Assembly (NCBI RefSeq): GCF_003987335.1
Contig: NZ_PIPK01000003.1
Location: 227,297 to 291,296, forward strand
DNA: 64,000 nt
Reading direction: 5' to 3'
Source: Aliidiomarina maris
GTDB lineage: Bacteria > Pseudomonadota > Gammaproteobacteria > Enterobacterales > Alteromonadaceae
The notes beneath the pieces are model-generated. The model saw only the letters and a program-made list of their open reading frames with translations, made no database searches and had not been told where the DNA came from. Position numbers and translations under genes: made by a program. Below, piece after piece: positions 19,911 to 29,166 of the stretch (positions within the stretch are counted from its first letter, which is position 1; the number at the start of each line of letters is the position of its first letter).

Positions 19911-19979
19911 GTCGTCATTTCCTATTACTACCGATAGCCATTGGAATACAAATACTATGCCAGCATGTCGCTGTGGCTG

Positions 19980-20876
19980 CTATTTAAGTGCCTGCTGTTG
20001 TTGGTAAAAGTCCCAAAGCGCTTGCGCTGCGGGGCCAAGCACCGAACCCGCTAGCTTGACCAATCGCACCTCGGCATGCACTTGACTTATCATGCTGGCC
20101 ACGTTGACCTCAATCAGTCGCCCATTTTTCAAGTCAGTGGCAACGAACTGCCGCGGCACAATGCCCCAGCCAACCCCGGTCCGCACCATACTGAGCATGG
20201 TGTTGACGTCATTCACGCGAATTCGTGCACTACCGATACCACGAAAAATTTGCTCTGGCTCGATGCCCATGTCCATATGTTGCGGCAGTACTGCCGGAAT
20301 ATGCTGCAAGTGCGCACGGGTTAAGCCGTTTGCTGCCAAGTGCTCAACACGCTCTCGCGCCACCACCACCGTCAGTTGGTACTCGGCCACGAACACGCTG
20401 TCAAAGTCGGCCTGTTGTTGGAATACCGCTAACCAAGGCGTTAACCCCAATAAGACTTGCTTGTGCTGCACGCGCTTTAATGTGTTCAACTGCGATTCGC
20501 CAGTCACCACAATGTCGGTGGCGGGATATGCCTGCTGTACATGGCGCAAGGCGGCACTCAATAAGTTTGGGTGGCAAGCACTCTCAAACGCAATTTCAAA
20601 GCTATGCTCCGCGCCCTCGCGCAGCTGCTGGGTGAAGGATTCCAAGCGCTGGTATTGCAGTAATAATTCATAACTATGGTGGTGGAATTGACGCCCTTGA
20701 GCGGTAAGCTGCAAACGATAACCGTCGCGGGTAAACAGCTGAAAGCCGAGATCTTGCTCTAACTTATTCAAGCTCATACTTAACGCAGGTGCCGTGCGAT
20801 GCAGCTGGTTGGCCGCCACTTGCAGGCTACCATGTTGAACAATGGCCTGAAACACTTGCAGCTGCCATAAATTCAT
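19980..20876 (-). CDS. LysR-family transcriptional regulator
   Basis: A 298-residue LysR regulator: N-terminal winged helix (MNLWQLQVFQAIVQHGSLQ, AANQLHRTAPALSMSLNKLE, FTRDGYRLQLTAQG) and a C-terminal substrate-binding domain. The ATG at 20876 fits the family start; 12 upstream codons are open but unlikely. It is divergent from the RND efflux pair, with a 117-bp gap holding both promoters. By the usual LysR pattern it probably controls that pair and itself. The inducer is unknown. Confidence 0.9.
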   Translation of the reverse strand: MNLWQLQVFQAIVQHGSLQVAANQLHRTAPALSMSLNKLEQDLGFQLFTRDGYRLQLTAQGRQFHHHSYELLLQYQRLESFTQQLREGAEHSFEIAFESACHPNLLSAALRHVQQAYPATDIVVTGESQLNTLKRVQHKQVLLGLTPWLAVFQQQADFDSVFVAEYQLTVVVARERVEHLAANGLTRAHLQHIPAVLPQHMDMGIEPEQIFRGIGSARIRVNDVNTMLSMVRTGVGWGIVPRQFVATDLKNGRLIEVNVASMISQVHAEVRLVKLAGSVLGPAAQALWDFYQQQQALK

Positions 20877-20993
20877 AAAGAAAACCTTAATGAGTTTGAA
20901 AGATTTATTCAATATTACTTTAAGACAAGCTGCTTTACACTGGCTTTTTTATCACCAACTGAATGACCTGTTGAGTCGCTAAAAGGAGCCGCT

Positions 20994-22112
20994 ATGCGTG
21001 CTATCGCCCAATATATCGCGCCACTGGCCATTGCCAGTGTCATGCTGACCGGCTGCCAGCCCGAACCTGACACGGGTATTCATGCGAACCATGTGCGCCC
21101 AGTGCATTTGCATGTCGTCAGTGGCGACAGCGACCATCAAATTCGACGCTTTCCAGCCGTCGTCGAGGCCACTCAAACCGCAGAGTTGGCCTTTCGTGTC
21201 GGCGGAGAATTACAGCAACTCCCGCTGCGACCAGGCCAAAGTGTGCGCCAGGGGCAAGTGGTTGCCGCCCTCGACCCGAACGACTTCGAACTTGCGGCAG
21301 AGCAAGCCCAAGCCCGAGCGGAGCTAACCCGTGCGCAATTTGAACGTAACCAGCGCATGTTGGATCAAGCATTAATTTCCGCGTCGGTGTTTGACCAAGC
21401 CCAAGCCGATTTGCGCGTGGCCGAAGCCAACCTGCGCAGTGCCCAAGCCAATTTAGACTATACCCGTTTAAAAGCCCCTTTTAACGGCGTAATAGCGCAC
21501 TTACATGTGGAAAACTTTGAAAATGTTGCACCGCAACAGCCAATTATGACCTTGCAAGTCGACGGTCATATTGACGTCAGCATTCAGGTACCAGAATTAT
21601 TATTTGCCCGCGTACGCCGCGACCTTGAATACCAACCTGATATTGCGTTTGACAGTGTGCCCGGGCAAACCTTTAAAGCCAGCATTCGCGAATGGGATCG
21701 AATTGCCGACCCCGCCACCAATACCTACCGTGTGGTGTTCACCTTACCCTCGCCGCAAGGGGTGAATATACTCCCCGGCATGACCGCGACCGTATTAATT
21801 GACGCGACCCAAATGACGGAACGTCAGCGTGCGGTGATGCTGCTGCCAGTGAATGCGGTGTTTGCCCCAGAGCAACAACCGTTGCAACCCGGCATCGCCT
21901 ATGTGTGGGTATTTGAAGACGCCAGTGACAATCGCAGTGGTGAGCGTTACGGCTACGTGCGTTTGCGCGCAGTCGAGATAGCCGACATGACCAACCAGGG
22001 CGTGCAGGTATTGTCAGGCATTGAGCCTGGCGAGCGCGTGGTACAAGCAGGGGTGCATCAGCTTCAGGAAGGTCAAAAAGTGTCAGCTTGGGCGCGCGAG
22101 CGAGGCCTGTAG
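20994..22112 (+). CDS. RND efflux periplasmic adaptor (membrane fusion protein)
   Basis: Periplasmic adaptor linking an RND permease to an outer-membrane channel. The 372-residue product has a lipoprotein signal with lipobox LTGC (Cys20). It has a barrel/lipoyl segment (AELAFRVGGELQQLPLRPGQ), an alpha-hairpin (AEQAQARAELTRAQFERNQ) and the LDYTRLKAPFNGVIAHLHVE lipoyl half. AAAGGAG precedes the ATG. The permease starts 3 bases after its stop. No TolC-type channel is encoded nearby, so one is presumably borrowed from elsewhere. Confidence 0.93.
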   Translation: MRAIAQYIAPLAIASVMLTGCQPEPDTGIHANHVRPVHLHVVSGDSDHQIRRFPAVVEATQTAELAFRVGGELQQLPLRPGQSVRQGQVVAALDPNDFELAAEQAQARAELTRAQFERNQRMLDQALISASVFDQAQADLRVAEANLRSAQANLDYTRLKAPFNGVIAHLHVENFENVAPQQPIMTLQVDGHIDVSIQVPELLFARVRRDLEYQPDIAFDSVPGQTFKASIREWDRIADPATNTYRVVFTLPSPQGVNILPGMTATVLIDATQMTERQRAVMLLPVNAVFAPEQQPLQPGIAYVWVFEDASDNRSGERYGYVRLRAVEIADMTNQGVQVLSGIEPGERVVQAGVHQLQEGQKVSAWARERGL

Positions 22113-22115
22113 AAG

Positions 22116-25100
22116 ATGAATATTGCAGCCTACTCAATGCGCAACAAAACCACCAGTTGGCTGATTTTACTGGTGCTACTAATCGGCGGTGCAATGGCAC
22201 TACAAGGATTAGGGCGCTTAGAAGATCCTGAGTTCACGTTAAAACAAGCGCTGGTGATTACCAGTTACCCTGGCGCGTCAGCACAGCAGGTAGAAGAAGA
22301 AGTCACACACCGCCTGGAAAGCGCGATTCAAGAGCTCGAATACGTGCGCCATATCACCTCGATTAGTAAACCGGGGCTGTCGCAAATTACCGTTGAAATG
22401 CGTGACATTTACCGCAAAGAGCCGCTCAAACAAATTTGGGACGAGCTACGCCGCAAAGTCAATGACAGTCAATCCCGCTTACCGCCGGGCGCTGGCACCC
22501 CACGCGTGATGGACGATTTTGCCGACGTCTACGGGGTGCTTCTCGCTTTTAGTGGCGAAGGCTTCTCCGCCAAAGCGCTGCACGATCACGCCCGTTTGGT
22601 ACAGCGCGAGCTGGTCACCATTGATGGCGTCGCGAAGGCGACTATTTCCGGGGTGCAACAAGAGCAAGTCGTAGTTGAAGTATCGCGTGCGCGTCTGGCT
22701 AATTTAGGCATTTCGCCGCAACGTATCCATAATTTATTAGCTAGCCAGAATACCGTGTCCAACGCAGGCCGCGTACAACTTGACGCCGACGCCGTGCGCT
22801 TTGCTACCAGCGGCGAATTTAGCAGTGTCGAAGCGCTGCAAGGCTTACTGATTAGTAACCCCGGCGCACGCCAGCAACTTTATTTAGGCGATGTCGCCAG
22901 TATCTACCGCGCGCCCAATCCCATTCCTGATCACCTGCTGCGCTTTAACCAAGACCCAGCGCTTTGGCTTGGGGTCTCGTTTAGCTCCGGTGTAAACGTC
23001 GTCGCAGTGGGTGAGCGCATCAGTGCACGCCTCGCTGAGCTCGAATACGCCACCCCTTTAGGTTTGCAGCTAGATATCATTTACAACCAGCCGGAGGCGG
23101 TTAAAACCTCGGTCGATGGCTTCCTGATTAACTTAGCTCAAGCTGTTGTCATTGTGATTGTCGCACTGCTGCTGACCATGGGGATGCGCTCGGGCTTTAT
23201 CATTGGTTTTGTGTTGCTGGTCACCGTGCTGGGTACGTTCATTTTTATGGCCATGTTTGGTATCACCTTGCACCGCGTGTCCTTGGGCGCACTGATTATC
23301 GCTTTGGGGATGCTGGTCGATAACGCGATTGTTATCTGCGACGGCATTTTAGTCGGCTTACAGCGCGGCAAGAAAAAGCTCGATGCTGCAGTCGACGTGG
23401 TACAGCAAAATATGTGGCCGCTGTTAGGCGCCACCGTCATCGCGATTATCGCATTTGCACCCATTGGGTTATCCGCCGACGCCACCGGTGAGTTCGCCGG
23501 CTCGATGTTTTGGGTGCTGCTGATATCGCTATTACTGAGCTGGTTTACCGCCCTCACCTTGGTGCCATTTTTAGCCGACAAATTGTTAAAACCGACGTTG
23601 AACCCAAGTGCAACAGACGACGCCTACCGCGGCGTGGTGTACAGCGTCTACCGCGGCATGCTCAAAGTTTGCCTGCGCTTTCGTGTGCTGACTATGGTGG
23701 CGATGGCAGTGCTATTGATCGCCTCGGTGTTTGCGTTTGGTCAGGTCAAGCAAAGCTTCTTCCCCGCCGCCAATACGCCGATTTACTATGTCGAAGTGTG
23801 GTACCCGCAAGGCACTGACATTCGGGCCACGGCAGACGACATTGCCGCCGCAGAAGCGTATTTAGTGCAACATGCTGAGGTCGACAGCGTGGCAACCACG
23901 ATTGGCCAGGGCGCATTGCGCTTCACCCTCACCTACGTGGTGGAAAAGGCCTACGAGAATTACGCGCAGCTGATTGTACAGGGGCGCTCTATGGACAGCT
24001 TGCGTTCATTAATGCACGACACCCAGGATTACTTCGCCCAAGCCCACCCGCAAGCACGGATTAAATTGCGCCGCATGGAAATTGGCCCGCCCACCACCGC
24101 CAAAATTGAAGCCCGTTTCAGTGGCCCCGAGCCTCAAGTACTGCGCGAATTGGCCCATCAAGCTAAAGCCATATTAGCCGCCGACCCTGGCGTGGTGAAC
24201 ATTATGGATGACTGGCGCGAACGAGCCAAAGTGCTGCAACCGCAGTTTAATGAGCTCGCCGCACGCCGCGTGGGCATTAGTAAAGCCGACGTCGACGAAC
24301 TGCTATTGGCGAATTTCATCGGCAAGAATGTCGGCGTCTACCGCGACGGCACCGACTTGTTACCCATTGTGGTTCGCGCACCTTTGGAAGAGCGCGTTGA
24401 TTTAGACAACTGGCAAGACTTACAAATCTATAGCCTGGTATTTGATCGCTATATTCCCTTAGCGCAAGTGGTTCACGACATGCCACTGGCATGGGAAGAC
24501 AGCTTAATTAAACGTCGTGATCGCCGCCGCACCCTCACCGTGATGGCCGACCCCAACCTATTTGGCGAAGAAACCGCCGCCGTGGTGCAGGCGCGGGTAC
24601 AGCCGTTAATTGAAGCGATTGAATTACCGTCTGGCTACAGCCTAAGTTGGGGCGGTGAATCAGAAGCATCCAGCAACGCTCAGGCCGCGCTATTTACCTC
24701 GCTGCCGCTGGCATATTTAGGCATGTTTATTATTACCGCGTTACTGTTTAGTTCGGCGCGCAAAGCCGCAGTGATTTGGACCACAGTGCCACTGTCCGTG
24801 ATAGGCGTCAGTTTCGGGCTGTTGCTCACCGGCCAACCATTTAGCTTTATGGCCCTACTTGGGTTAATTAGCTTAACCGGCATGTTAATTAAAAACGGCG
24901 TGGTATTGCTGGAGCAAGTACAAATCGAGGAAGACAGTGGCAAAGCAGCGAGCGACGCGCTATTCGACGCCGCCGTCAGCCGCGTACGCCCGGTCAGCAT
25001 GGCCGCCGTCACCACCATTTTAGGCATGATACCGCTGCTATTTGACGAGTTCTTCGCCGCCATGGCCGTCACCATCATGTTCGGCCTCGGCTTCGCAACC

Positions 25101-25163
25101 TTGCTCACCCTACTGGTGATACCTGTCACGTACTCGTTGGTGTTTCACCGCCGGGTAGGTTGA
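22116..25163 (+). CDS. RND multidrug efflux permease (AcrB superfamily)
   Basis: Proton-driven inner-membrane exporter. The 1015-residue product has the 12-helix, two-fold RND plan: helix 1 near residue 12, helices 2-6 around 335-485, and the second set around 855-1010. Features seen are GGAMALQGLGRLEDPEFTLK, GALIIALGMLVDNAIVICDG with the transport aspartates, and SRVRPVSMAAVTTILGMIPLL. The short porter loops and close fit with the preceding adaptor suggest a drug or organic-compound pump rather than a metal pump. Substrate unknown. No clear terminator follows before the CRISPR array. Confidence 0.93.
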   Translation: MNIAAYSMRNKTTSWLILLVLLIGGAMALQGLGRLEDPEFTLKQALVITSYPGASAQQVEEEVTHRLESAIQELEYVRHITSISKPGLSQITVEMRDIYRKEPLKQIWDELRRKVNDSQSRLPPGAGTPRVMDDFADVYGVLLAFSGEGFSAKALHDHARLVQRELVTIDGVAKATISGVQQEQVVVEVSRARLANLGISPQRIHNLLASQNTVSNAGRVQLDADAVRFATSGEFSSVEALQGLLISNPGARQQLYLGDVASIYRAPNPIPDHLLRFNQDPALWLGVSFSSGVNVVAVGERISARLAELEYATPLGLQLDIIYNQPEAVKTSVDGFLINLAQAVVIVIVALLLTMGMRSGFIIGFVLLVTVLGTFIFMAMFGITLHRVSLGALIIALGMLVDNAIVICDGILVGLQRGKKKLDAAVDVVQQNMWPLLGATVIAIIAFAPIGLSADATGEFAGSMFWVLLISLLLSWFTALTLVPFLADKLLKPTLNPSATDDAYRGVVYSVYRGMLKVCLRFRVLTMVAMAVLLIASVFAFGQVKQSFFPAANTPIYYVEVWYPQGTDIRATADDIAAAEAYLVQHAEVDSVATTIGQGALRFTLTYVVEKAYENYAQLIVQGRSMDSLRSLMHDTQDYFAQAHPQARIKLRRMEIGPPTTAKIEARFSGPEPQVLRELAHQAKAILAADPGVVNIMDDWRERAKVLQPQFNELAARRVGISKADVDELLLANFIGKNVGVYRDGTDLLPIVVRAPLEERVDLDNWQDLQIYSLVFDRYIPLAQVVHDMPLAWEDSLIKRRDRRRTLTVMADPNLFGEETAAVVQARVQPLIEAIELPSGYSLSWGGESEASSNAQAALFTSLPLAYLGMFIITALLFSSARKAAVIWTTVPLSVIGVSFGLLLTGQPFSFMALLGLISLTGMLIKNGVVLLEQVQIEEDSGKAASDALFDAAVSRVRPVSMAAVTTILGMIPLLFDEFFAAMAVTIMFGLGFATLLTLLVIPVTYSLVFHRRVG

Positions 25164-25269
25164 TTTGGGTTTGGCGTTGCTTGAGGGGGAGCTCAATTAC
25201 CTCGGTTTCCCCCCCGAGCGGCGTGCATGCTAGTAGGCGCTAGTCGAAGGTGAAACTTAGCGAACAAGA

Positions 25270-25297
25270 TTTGTGAGCTGCCTATGCGGCAGTAAAC
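25270..25297 (-). repeat. Degenerate leader-distal CRISPR repeat
   Basis: It differs from the consensus at four positions. Three lie outside the Csy4 hairpin stem and one in the loop (GCATA), so the stem is kept and the unit could still be processed. Its place at the far end confirms that the leader is on the right. Confidence 0.9.
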
Positions 25298-28200
25298 GGA
25301 CTTGGTGATAGTGCTGGTCTCGCTGCAGTTTTCTAAGCTGCCTGTGCGGCAGTGAACAGCAGGTAAACCGCCTGTTGCGCAAGCTTGAGTTTCTAAGCTG
25401 CCTGTGCGGCAGTGAACACACTCGTAAGAGTACTTGGCAAGGTCTGTTGTTTCTAAGCTGCCTGTGCGGCAGTGAACGGTAACCATGGGGAAGAACTTCT
25501 TCACCAGCTTTTCTAAGCTGCCTGTGCGGCAGTGAACGACTCAGATAGTGATGATGACTTAGACTCAGTTTTCTAAGCTGCCTGTGCGGCAGTGAACCAG
25601 AAGCGCTATCTTGTACGGATGCTTCGGAGTTTCTAAGCTGCCTGTGCGGCAGTGAACCATTTGGTTACGACCACGAAGAACTCCGTAGATTTCTAAGCTG
25701 CCTGTGCGGCAGTGAACAGATTGATAACGCGCCTAGGGTTCGATTCACTTTTCTAAGCTGCCTGTGCGGCAGTGAACTCGTGCGCGCCCATACTCGGTAT
25801 TCAGTTTCATTTCTAAGCTGCCTGTGCGGCAGTGAACAACGTTGCGTATATCTATGTGGTTTTCTATCATTTCTAAGCTGCCTGTGCGGCAGTGAACCAC
25901 GGTCTATCTCGTCATCGTCTGGCAGAGTATTTCTAAGCTGCCGGTGCGGCAGTGAACCTCTCAGTATTAGCCTCGCTCTGATATTCAGCATTTCTAAGCT
26001 GCCTGTGCGGCAGTGAACTCGTTGGCATCGAACACCTGCGCTGCCTTGCTTTTCTAAGCTGCCTGTGCGGCAGTGAACGGATTGGTTACGACCCATCAAA
26101 GGGCGGGCTTTTTCTAAGCTGCCTGTGCGGCAGTGAACCGTCACAGAATGCGCGGTACCGTGCCACTGGTTTTCTAAGCTGCCTGTGCGGCAGTGAACAA
26201 CTGCGTACCAGCTAGCCAACTCCACGATGATTTCTAAGCTGCCTGTGCGGCAGTGAACTTCCTGTGTCGCGCTTGTGTCGCGCTTCATCTTTTCTAAGCT
26301 GCCTGTGCGGCAGTGAACTACTAGCATTGAAAAAATAGTCGCCCCAATCTTTTCTAAGCTGCCTGTGCGGCAGTGAACCCGCGCTCCCATTGCTGCCATG
26401 CTCGACGGCTTTTCTAAGCTGCCTGTGCGGCAGTGAACCTGCAGGTCTTGTTTGGTAAAGCCAAGCAATTTTTCTAAGCTGCCTGTGCGGCAGTGAACAA
26501 GAGTTCTTTTCCAGATCAGTTGGGTCAGTATTTCTAAGCTGCCTGTGCGGCAGTGAACTTGCACCGAAACCACTGATAGGACCTGACCATTTTCTAAGCT
26601 GCCTGTGCGGCAGTGAACTGTTAAATACTTTGCGGGTTTCGTTTCTCATTTTTCTAAGCTGCCTGTGCGGCAGTGAACCGTATAGACGACCTTGCGGGAT
26701 CACCCCAGCATTTCTAAGCTGCCTGTGCGGCAGTGAACGACACCATGAGTCATGTCATCGTGTCATTAAATTTCTAAGCTGCCTGTGCGGCAGTGAACGC
26801 TGATGTAGTCGACGACGCTCAAGCGTATCATTTCTAAGCTGCCTGTGCGGCAGTGAACAATATCCCGCTGTTGATCGTCATTAAATCCAATTTCTAAGCT
26901 GCCTGTGCGGCAGTGAACTGCCGTTAAAGCTACCAGCAACCCATGACGCATTTCTAAGCTGCCTGTGCGGCAGTGAACAAGCACAGCCCTATAAAGCCAA
27001 TACCACCAATGTTTCTAAGCTGCCTGTGCGGCAGTGAACGCATGGCCAGAATTACCCGCTATGAGCAAACATTTCTAAGCTGCCTGTGCGGCAGTGAACT
27101 CTGGCCATGCGCTCCATTTGCCGCCCCAGAATTTCTAAGCTGCCTGTGCGGCAGTGAACCGCAACCGCAAAATACTTGAGAACCTGATCGATTTCTAAGC
27201 TGCCTGTGCGGCAGTGAACCAGGTGAGCCGTAAGGCGTTAAGCCACTGCGATTTCTAAGCTGCCTGTGCGGCAGTGAACAGTCATGCGCCGGAACGTGCG
27301 CTCTCTCGGTTTTTCTAAGCTGCCTGTGCGGCAGTGAACCCACCCCCCACCCCTCATTCGCGTGCCGTTTTTTTCTAAGCTGCCTGTGCGGCAGTGAACT
27401 CGCCAATGCCGCCGGTGTAGCCGCCCATGCCTTTCTAAGCTGCCTGTGCGGCAGTGAACGCTGTACGCTGTAAACGTCTCGTCGATAAATATTTCTAAGC
27501 TGCCTGTGCGGCAGTGAACGTTGATGAATTGGTTGAATCGGTGGCTCAAGTTTTCTAAGCTGCCTGTGCGGCAGTGAACAAGTGGGGCTTGGCATTAGCA
27601 GCACCATTGCTTTTCTAAGCTGCCTGTGCGGCAGTGAACGAACAAGCGGGCTCCACAATCTTTTCGGCGATTTTCTAAGCTGCCTGTGCGGCAGTGAACG
27701 TACTAATGCGCAATGGCCAAATCCTCGCGGATTTCTAAGCTGCCTGTGCGGCAGTGAACCATGGAACCCACAAGCCAATCATTGGCTGGGTTTTCTAAGC
27801 TGCCTGTGCGGCAGTGAACGCTATGTTGGAAATCAGCAAGGTTTCCAAGGTTTTCTAAGCTGCCTGTGCGGCAGTGAACATTATGGCACTGGTGGACTGT
27901 TTGGCCATTGTTTTCTAAGCTGCCTGTGCGGCAGTGAACACGTAGCGACTATTCGCAACCTAGACTTCAGGTTTCTAAGCTGCCTGTGCGGCAGTGAACC
28001 CATACGTGATACCTAATGCCTTCATCAGCTTTTTCTAAGCTGCCTGTGCGGCAGTGAACCATTTATATTCACGCAGCGACCGCGCCAAATTTTTCTAAGC
28101 TGCCTGTGCGGCAGTGAACGTCCAATAGTGATAGATGGCGAAACCTATCTATTTCTAAGCTGCCTGTGCGGCAGTGAACCACATGATTAAAGTCGACACT

Positions 28201-28419
28201 GGTCAGCGGTTTTTCTAAGCTGCCTGTGCGGCAGTGAACTCTAATTCTTTGTTGATAAGAATCGCGTCAGTTTTCTAAGCTGCCTGTGCGGCAGTGAACG
28301 ACTCCACACTTCTCTGGTGCTGCGGTGGTAATTTCTAAGCTGCCTGTGCGGCAGTGAACAAAAACCATCAGACTTAGGTCTTACAACGATATTTCTAAGC
28401 TGCCTGTGCGGCAGTGAAC
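25270..28419 (-). CRISPR. Type I-F CRISPR array: 53 repeats, 52 spacers
   Basis: A 28-bp repeat recurs every 60 bases. Spacers are 32 bases, except two of 33 (25958-25990 and 26979-27011). Repeat starts run from 25270, then every 60 from 25330 to 25930, 25991 to 26951, and 27012 to 28392. Read on the minus strand, the repeat begins GTTCACTGCC and ends CTTAGAAA, with the Csy4 hairpin stem CTGCC/GGCAG and loop GCACA. The array is transcribed leftward from the leader beside csy4. Repeats are invariant except one loop change (25930-25957) and the divergent last repeat. Fifty-two spacers indicate a long, productive history. Confidence 0.98.
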
Positions 28420-28571
28420 AGAAGACTCTCGACAAAAAAATAAGTTACAACAGACAGATAGGTTCAAAAAATCATTTTTACCTATCAAAAAACGTCTTGT
28501 TGTAACTTACTGTTTTTATTTCGATTTTTTAAAGAGCATTTTCGTTTGGTGTTTAACTCAATAATTAAGGG
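28420..28571 (-). promoter_or_regulatory. CRISPR leader with nested inverted repeat
   Basis: 152 very AT-rich bases between the csy4 stop and the first repeat. Perfect 12-bp arms (28441-28452 and 28498-28509) enclose a second 7-bp pair (28457-28463 and 28480-28486). A T7 tract follows on the minus strand (28434-28440). The position is that of the leader needed for array transcription and spacer integration. The hairpin plus T tract also resembles a terminator for the cas operon. Confidence 0.8.
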
Positions 28572-29162
28572 TTAAAACCAAGGTACCGTTGCGTCTTGAC
28601 TAAGGCCGTAACAATTAAAATTGCCAGGCTGATGCTCAGGTAATATTTTTTGCTCGATAATTAGACGAAATTTATTGGCGTCACCATTGGCGTTAGCAGA
28701 CGACAAACTTTCCATAGCGATAAAAGGCAACTTTGAGCTCTCATCTTTGAAGCCTGCAAAGTGTTGCATTGCTTGCTCTAAAGTTTCGCCTTTACGTTTG
28801 GCTCGCCTTCTAGCTAAACGCTCAGGGTTAGTTTGACATTGTTTACGGGAAAACAATGCGAACTTCGTGTGCTCTGGTACCGCCTTAATGCTGCTGATAT
28901 GGCAATAATCAGCGAACCGGTTTAGCCACTTGCCGATATTGAGCAGAGCCAATTCGCTCTCTGTTGGAGCAAATATTCTTAGCTTTACCCCCAACTGCGG
29001 CGGCTTTATGCTGTACTCTGGAAACGAAATACCAATGTTGCCGTTTTTGCTCTGGTTATGCTCCACCAGAGCCAGATGTAATTGCTGATAAAGCTTACCC
29101 CAAAGGAAGTAATCGCCAATTCCATCATCAGGTAATAGAGTGATATCGAGATAGTGGTGCAT
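28572..29162 (-). CDS. cas6f: CRISPR pre-crRNA endoribonuclease Cas6f (Csy4)
   Basis: Cuts the repeat hairpin to make crRNAs and stays bound to the 3' end as part of the Csy complex. The 196-residue product starts MHHYLDITLLP. Catalytic His29 is in QQLHLALVE, a basic helix follows (QTNPERLARRRAKRKGE) and the end is CYGLSQDATVPWF, all matching P. aeruginosa Csy4. The open frame extends 13 codons upstream, but that would run into csy3. The ATG lies 4 bases after the csy3 stop. Last gene of the cas operon, next to the array it processes. Confidence 0.96.
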   Translation of the reverse strand: MHHYLDITLLPDDGIGDYFLWGKLYQQLHLALVEHNQSKNGNIGISFPEYSIKPPQLGVKLRIFAPTESELALLNIGKWLNRFADYCHISSIKAVPEHTKFALFSRKQCQTNPERLARRRAKRKGETLEQAMQHFAGFKDESSKLPFIAMESLSSANANGDANKFRLIIEQKILPEHQPGNFNCYGLSQDATVPWF

Positions 29163-29166
29163 AGCG

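Noticed and set aside
26259..26290. Tandem 11-base duplication (TGTGTCGCGCT) within one spacer
   Set aside because: Probably reflects a repeat in the source DNA; there is no sign of array rearrangement.
27700..27911. CAATGGCCAAA shared on opposite strands by the spacers at 27700 and 27880
   Set aside because: The match is internal and contains the palindrome TGGCCA, and the flanking bases disagree, so it does not indicate overlapping targets.
25665..28435. Long open frames on both strands through the CRISPR array
   Set aside because: Their repeating peptides (HCRTGSLE, LPHRQLR, FLSCLCGSE) come from the repeat being read in phase, because the 60-base period is a multiple of three.
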